64,000 nucleotides of DNA from Holothuria scabra (lineage: Eukaryota; Echinodermata; Holothuroidea; Aspidochirotida; Holothuriidae), in contig CM074193.1 in the NCBI GenBank assembly GCA_037179385.1, positions 46,281,082 to 46,345,081 of the forward strand, given 5' to 3'. Below the pieces are notes generated by a model. The model searched no databases and had not been told where the DNA came from. It saw only the letters and a program-made list of their open reading frames with translations. The translations under genes were made by a program, and so were the position numbers. This document shows, piece after piece, positions 59,903-64,000 of the stretch. The first letter of the stretch is position 1, and the number at the start of each line of letters is the position of its first letter.

Positions 59903-62059
59903 CACCAAAGTATAGACGCAACCCATCTAAGGAATGTATACAATTTACAATTTTTAAAGGGAGGGTTCGTAACAAAGATGAAATTCCACATGTAAAAGAG
60001 AAACTAAGTCTTCACAATTTGGTGAAACTTCTATTCAAGTCGGACATGTATTTTTGGAGATATCTGCAAATGAAATTTCTGTGTTTGACTAAGGCACTAA
60101 TGAGCAGAGCTCACATCACGTTCTCAAATCGGAAAGGGTTGTTTTAGTTCTTTCCGTTTTTCTGAGTCTAGTTAATATGGACTTGAAGTTAATAGGGATA
60201 GGACCTCCCCGTGGGGAATGTAAAGTTATAGCTCTCATGCCACTTATGTAATCGCAATTTAGAAAAAATGGGGTTGCTGTAGAGAAAATTCTTTGTAAAA
60301 GTTCAAAGAAATGCAAAGAACTGATCATTAATCCGGGGATGTGATATCATATATACTTGCGCCTTAAGTTCCCTTTTGTTGAAAATTTGACAACTTTACA
60401 TATAGTTTGACCAGGATGCGTAGAATGAACACCCTTCTGACATATACCAAAGTTTGATTTGACCGTTGATCCTTCTTTGAAATTCACGATCAAGGCAAGC
60501 TGAAGTTTGTTGTATATTTTAACAGAGTTAATGCATATAACCTTAAAGAACAGAAGTACGCTCTTCCTTGATGGCAAGAGCCTGTTCATGTGAAATTATC
60601 ACCAAAAAGTGCAGACCAGTGATTGCGTTGGCTTAACTTGAACCTATTGGTTGGAAATTTTGCCGTAAAACTCCATTTAACCTAACCTGATTATGAACAA
60701 GTGGGATACGCGGGAAATCTAAAAGCGCATGAGCGTACTGAGTGTACGCCCTGCGCTCAGGGTATTTTTTCCAAAATGACGTCACACAATGGCAACACGA
60801 CGCCTACAGACCTTATGCACTGACGTAACACTGAAGATATGTTTTAAGGAAAAAAGAATGAAACACGTGACCGCACGAATATGTGAAACTACGCACGTAT
60901 TCGATTGTTTGACAAATCAGCTTTCCGGTCTGCATTTTTCGGTGTCTGTTTGCTTTTCCTTTTCCTCGTAAGAAGAGCATACGTCAAAATCGGTGATATC
61001 ATATACCTAGGGCATATAAAATCTGTGATGTCATACGCATAAAGCATTTATAGTCTGTGATGTCAAAATAAATTCACATAGGTCCATTTTCATCTATATG
61101 ATAGTAAATCTCCTGGCAATGAAGGAAATACTGTAAATGGAAAATTAAATACCTACAGGGACGCTTTAGATTTAACTTCAATGCGAAGAAAATACCTTGC
61201 TTTGAAACGGTGAATTGCTGTCCAAGGATGATTTGTTCACTGTCCAAAATAAAATTCGAAGTGAATTAAATCTGCACTCCTAAAAATTCTGAGCCAATGA
61301 AGTTTTTCATTTTTTCACATATAAGAGGGACGTTACTTAAAGTGTACCTAAAGTTTAGAATTTTGAAAAACATATATATGTTAAAGAAATTGCACGGAGA
61401 CTTTTTTCACGAAACTCCAATCGTCATAGCTTGTTGTATTGCTGACCTATAATATGTTTGTAATTTTTCACTTTAATCAAAATAGTCCATTGAGCAATAA
61501 CTTGTGATTTTTTTTACATTACCTGCTTTGTTTCCCTTTTTCAGAAAATACTCTATATAACCTTGAATGATGTATGTTTTCTTGCAAAAAGTATGTTGTG
61601 CAGAGAAGGTTTTTTAGTTAATCACATCACCTCATTACAGTAAGATGTTACCACATTTTTACACAAGGTGCAATAGCTTTCAGAAACTGACAAAGAAAAA
61701 CAAAGACTGGTTTGAATATTACAACACATAACATCACAAATTGTAAGTTATGCAATGTGCCGTTTTAAGTCTCAGCTCAGGATTGTCCTATGGGAAGATG
61801 GGAGTTAGTGTCATAAGTATGCTTGGCGCAAGTCTAAAGATACTTGAATCAAGTCTAAGGTGAAATCATTCGTTTGGAGTGCATGTTTCACCACTACCCG
61901 TGACATTTAGGCTGGGTGAATTCACGTTCATGCTTCCTAATATGTGCTTTTGAAATTTTCGACGTGGGGTACACTTTAAAGTTTTATAATTATTGATTCC
62001 TTGGACTTTCATATTTGGTAGGTGGAAGCAGAAGTGTTAAGAAACGAATCCTTACTACT
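59903..62059. other. Intergenic, mostly unassigned
   Basis: Holds a SINE 3' scrap (60612-60692, GAACCTATTGGTTGGAAATT) and the dispersed repeat shared with 10870-11095 (60780-61060). The 61.1-62.0 kb stretch is AT-rich with nothing recognised. Confidence 0.5.
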
Positions 62060-62230
62060 TTAGGGTGAGGCAAGAAGTCATCTGGAGTCACCAGTCATCA
62101 AAAGACAGAATTTCCCAAGAATCTCCAAAACTGTCTTCTGAGGTCATCAAAGGTCAAAAAGGAAAATTTCCTCTATAAAGTTCCCTTTCGGCAAGGAATC
62201 ACTAAGCCTTTCGACTTTTTGGTATTCACT
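62060..62230. repeat. Copy of the array tail seen at 840-955
   Basis: GAATTTCCCAAGAATCTCCA, GAGGTCATCAAAGGTCAAAA and CGGCAAGGAATCACTAAGCC match the left-edge tail with few changes. AGGTCATCA-AGGTCA recurs. Confidence 0.75.
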
Positions 62231-62710
62231 GCAGGCGTGTTTAGTCTCGTGGTACCCCGCGGAGCGGACCTTTGTTTCCTGGGCTCATCGGTTCCCAAAA
62301 CTATATTACTAACAAGGAATATGCCGCACAGAGTGCTGCGCAGGTAAATCTCATGGCAGATATCCACTTCTCATACTGGGTGTCCTAGTTGGAATCGTGC
62401 TTTATTCAGCGGACCACAAACTCAAATACTCTGACCTGTGAAAATAGTTACTGACAGATGAAGTACCTTAAAAATTCAAGATGTGATGTTTTTCTGACTT
62501 TGTTACTTGTAAAATATGATTCATTTTATTGGATTTTGTAGACAATGAATAAATAATACAGACTGCAAAGTTTAAGGCAATATGACCAGTTTTAGTGTCA
62601 ATTATTTATATTATAAACCACAACTTGAAGGGTGAACCCGTTAAAACTGGAAACTACGTGGGCGTGTTTCCAAGCTTTCTAGGAATGTTCCTAAGGGTGC
62701 ATAAACGTCT

Positions 62711-62991
62711 TATCCTCTCTGGGCAACTACAATTTTTGTAGTAGTCCACAGAAATTGCCAATTGCCACACATCTTTGACTGACAGCTGGTTAAAAATGAA
62801 GAGTACCGAAGCTCGCATTACACAACATGTATTGTACTGACGGTGGTTTGATTACATATTGGGGTGTGGTATGCTCATCCTGAAACAATAAACTGGGGTT
62901 GTGTCTTGATGAGGATAAGTTTTTGACAGTTGTGGGAGGGGCTCAAATAAGTGGGTTTGGAGATTTTGAACTGTTTGGGGTGAGAGGATCA
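62711..62991 (-). mobile_element. MITE family C, intact copy (empty-site reference)
   Basis: TATCCTCTC near the left and GGGGTGAGAGGAT at the right. TTGATTACATATTGGGGTGT occurs uninterrupted, showing the target of the 2.7-kb insertion at 35486. Contains AGTTGTGGGAGGGGCTCAAA and AACTACAATTTTTGTAGTAG. Confidence 0.85.
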
Positions 62992-63497
62992 CGACTTTAA
63001 AGCAACATTAAAGTTAGAGTCAATGACTTTCGCGTCTCCTTGATCATAATGGGAGAATTCTGGTCGTGGATACCTCAACTGAATATTGTCTAAAAAAAAA
63101 AAAAAAACACACACAACAGCATTGTGTTCCTTGTACTTGGCTGTATTTTCTTTAGACGAATGGGGGACCTGGGCAAAGACTACAAGTAGGAAGTGGGGCA
63201 ATTTTCCACTAAACTTACACTTTCTTTGTGTTTACCGACTTTCGCTTGAAGTTTGGTCACTCTTTGTATTTATCAATTTTTATTATGATGGTATCGTTTT
63301 CAACTCTTTACTCAAGGGCAAACGATTTGGTTGATTGCTTAAAGAAACGAAGCGTTTTGACTGTCGCTAGTGTAGTAATAACTTCAGTGCCTTTGCATTA
63401 CTGTACGTAAAATCTATACAATGAGGTGTATGTAATTCTTAATCATATTTGTCTTACTCGAAAGTTTGATTTACAAATCGTGCCCGTTGAATTTCAG

Positions 63498-63619
63498 CGA
63501 TATACAAGTCTCTTCCAGTTAAATTGGCCTCGTTTTTCAATGAAGAAGGACAAATAACTGAAGATGGAATAGAAAGCGAGAGTTTACCATCAAAATCCAT
63601 CAGGAATAACTCATCGACG
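63498..63619 (+). CDS. Orphan exon candidate of an unknown gene
   Basis: Acceptor TTGAATTTCAG, donor GTAAGC. With two leading bases the frame is open for 40 codons: IYKSLPVKLASFFNEEGQIT, then EDGIESESLPSKSIRNNSST; the other two frames have stops. The product is acidic and serine-rich. No partner exon in phase was found upstream in the window, and I do not recognise the family. It could be an exon of a gene running off the right edge, or chance. Confidence 0.35.
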
Positions 63620-64000
63620 GTAAGCCGGTAAGACTATCAAATATTTACTGGCTTTGGTTTTCAGTATAATGTATACTATATGTCTCAACCAGGGCTGTAA
63701 AAACTGAAAACCATTTTGAAGGTTCCTAAAGGGTGTTTCTTTAATATGTAGGACTTAAATATATAATCGAAACATAAAAATTGGAGCTTACCTGTGAATT
63801 AATTGGAGCTAAATTGTGGAGTGTTTTATGCTATAAATAAATGAGCGGAAAAACATAAAATGTAGTAAAAAAAAAAACGTTTCATATAGATGTATGTTGA
63901 TGGATTTTAGTGATGATCCGAGAGCACATGAAGGAATGAAAATAATGTATATTCTGAGGAAAATGCAGACTGAAACTATCGTTATGTATTTAAATTTATC
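63620..64000. other. AT-rich end of window
   Basis: Possible intron after the orphan exon candidate. No further exon or repeat recognised. Confidence 0.4.

Noticed and set aside
63228..63410. Hydrophobic frame before the orphan exon candidate
   Set aside because: Its only donor (TGTAC-GTAAAA) leaves the wrong phase for the exon at 63498, and no family signature is present.
1..64000. CRISPR arrays, bacterial operons, ribosome binding sites
   Set aside because: The window is eukaryotic; repeats seen are tandem arrays, MITEs and SINEs, not equal-spaced repeat-spacer units.

Overview
This window is nuclear DNA of an animal. It is AT-rich, with long non-coding stretches, GT-AG introns, and many short non-autonomous transposons and tRNA-derived SINEs. 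The one gene I can reconstruct is a 14-exon sodium/solute symporter. The gene family and the repeat types fit an invertebrate, perhaps a marine one, but I cannot name the phylum or species from sequence alone.

Gene (1871-33448, + strand): 14 coding exons joined by GT-AG introns in consistent phase give a 621-residue reading frame of the SLC5/SGLT family (sodium-glucose cotransporter type). It includes the [14 protein letters not shown] segment, the WYWCTDQ motif, the [11 protein letters not shown] sodium-site helix, the AQSGQLF..IQS motif and a natural stop right after the last membrane helix. Only the N-terminal exon (about 45 residues) is missing; it should lie left of the window. Loop features recall the SGLT4/SGLT5 (SLC5A9/SLC5A10) branch, but the paralogue is not settled.

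Left flank (1-1870): a tandem array of units of about 146 bp rich in AGGTCA half-sites, then SINE 3' fragments up to the first visible exon. A related array lies at 57.7-58.3 kb.

Introns and right flank (33449-63497): no second gene could be built. The space is filled by MITE families, several with clear target-site duplications (TSDs). They include hAT-like CAG...CTG elements with 8-bp TSDs, TTAA elements (one piggyBac-like), a Harbinger-like element with TAA duplications, a foldback element with 53-bp perfect arms, and a family with CCTCTCACCC ends. There are also at least two tRNA-derived SINE families and a short hairpin-rich retroposon with 10-20 bp TSDs. A 2.7-kb hAT-like element (35486-38198, TSD CATATTGG) interrupts an older MITE, and an intact paralogue at 62.7-63.0 kb shows the empty site. 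One orphan exon candidate lies at 63498-63619 and may belong to a second gene running off the right edge.

The strongest new-looking signal is the hairpin-rich short retroposon at 17290-17674 and 27842-27905. Next are the nested hAT-like insertion and the AGGTCA-bearing tandem repeats.
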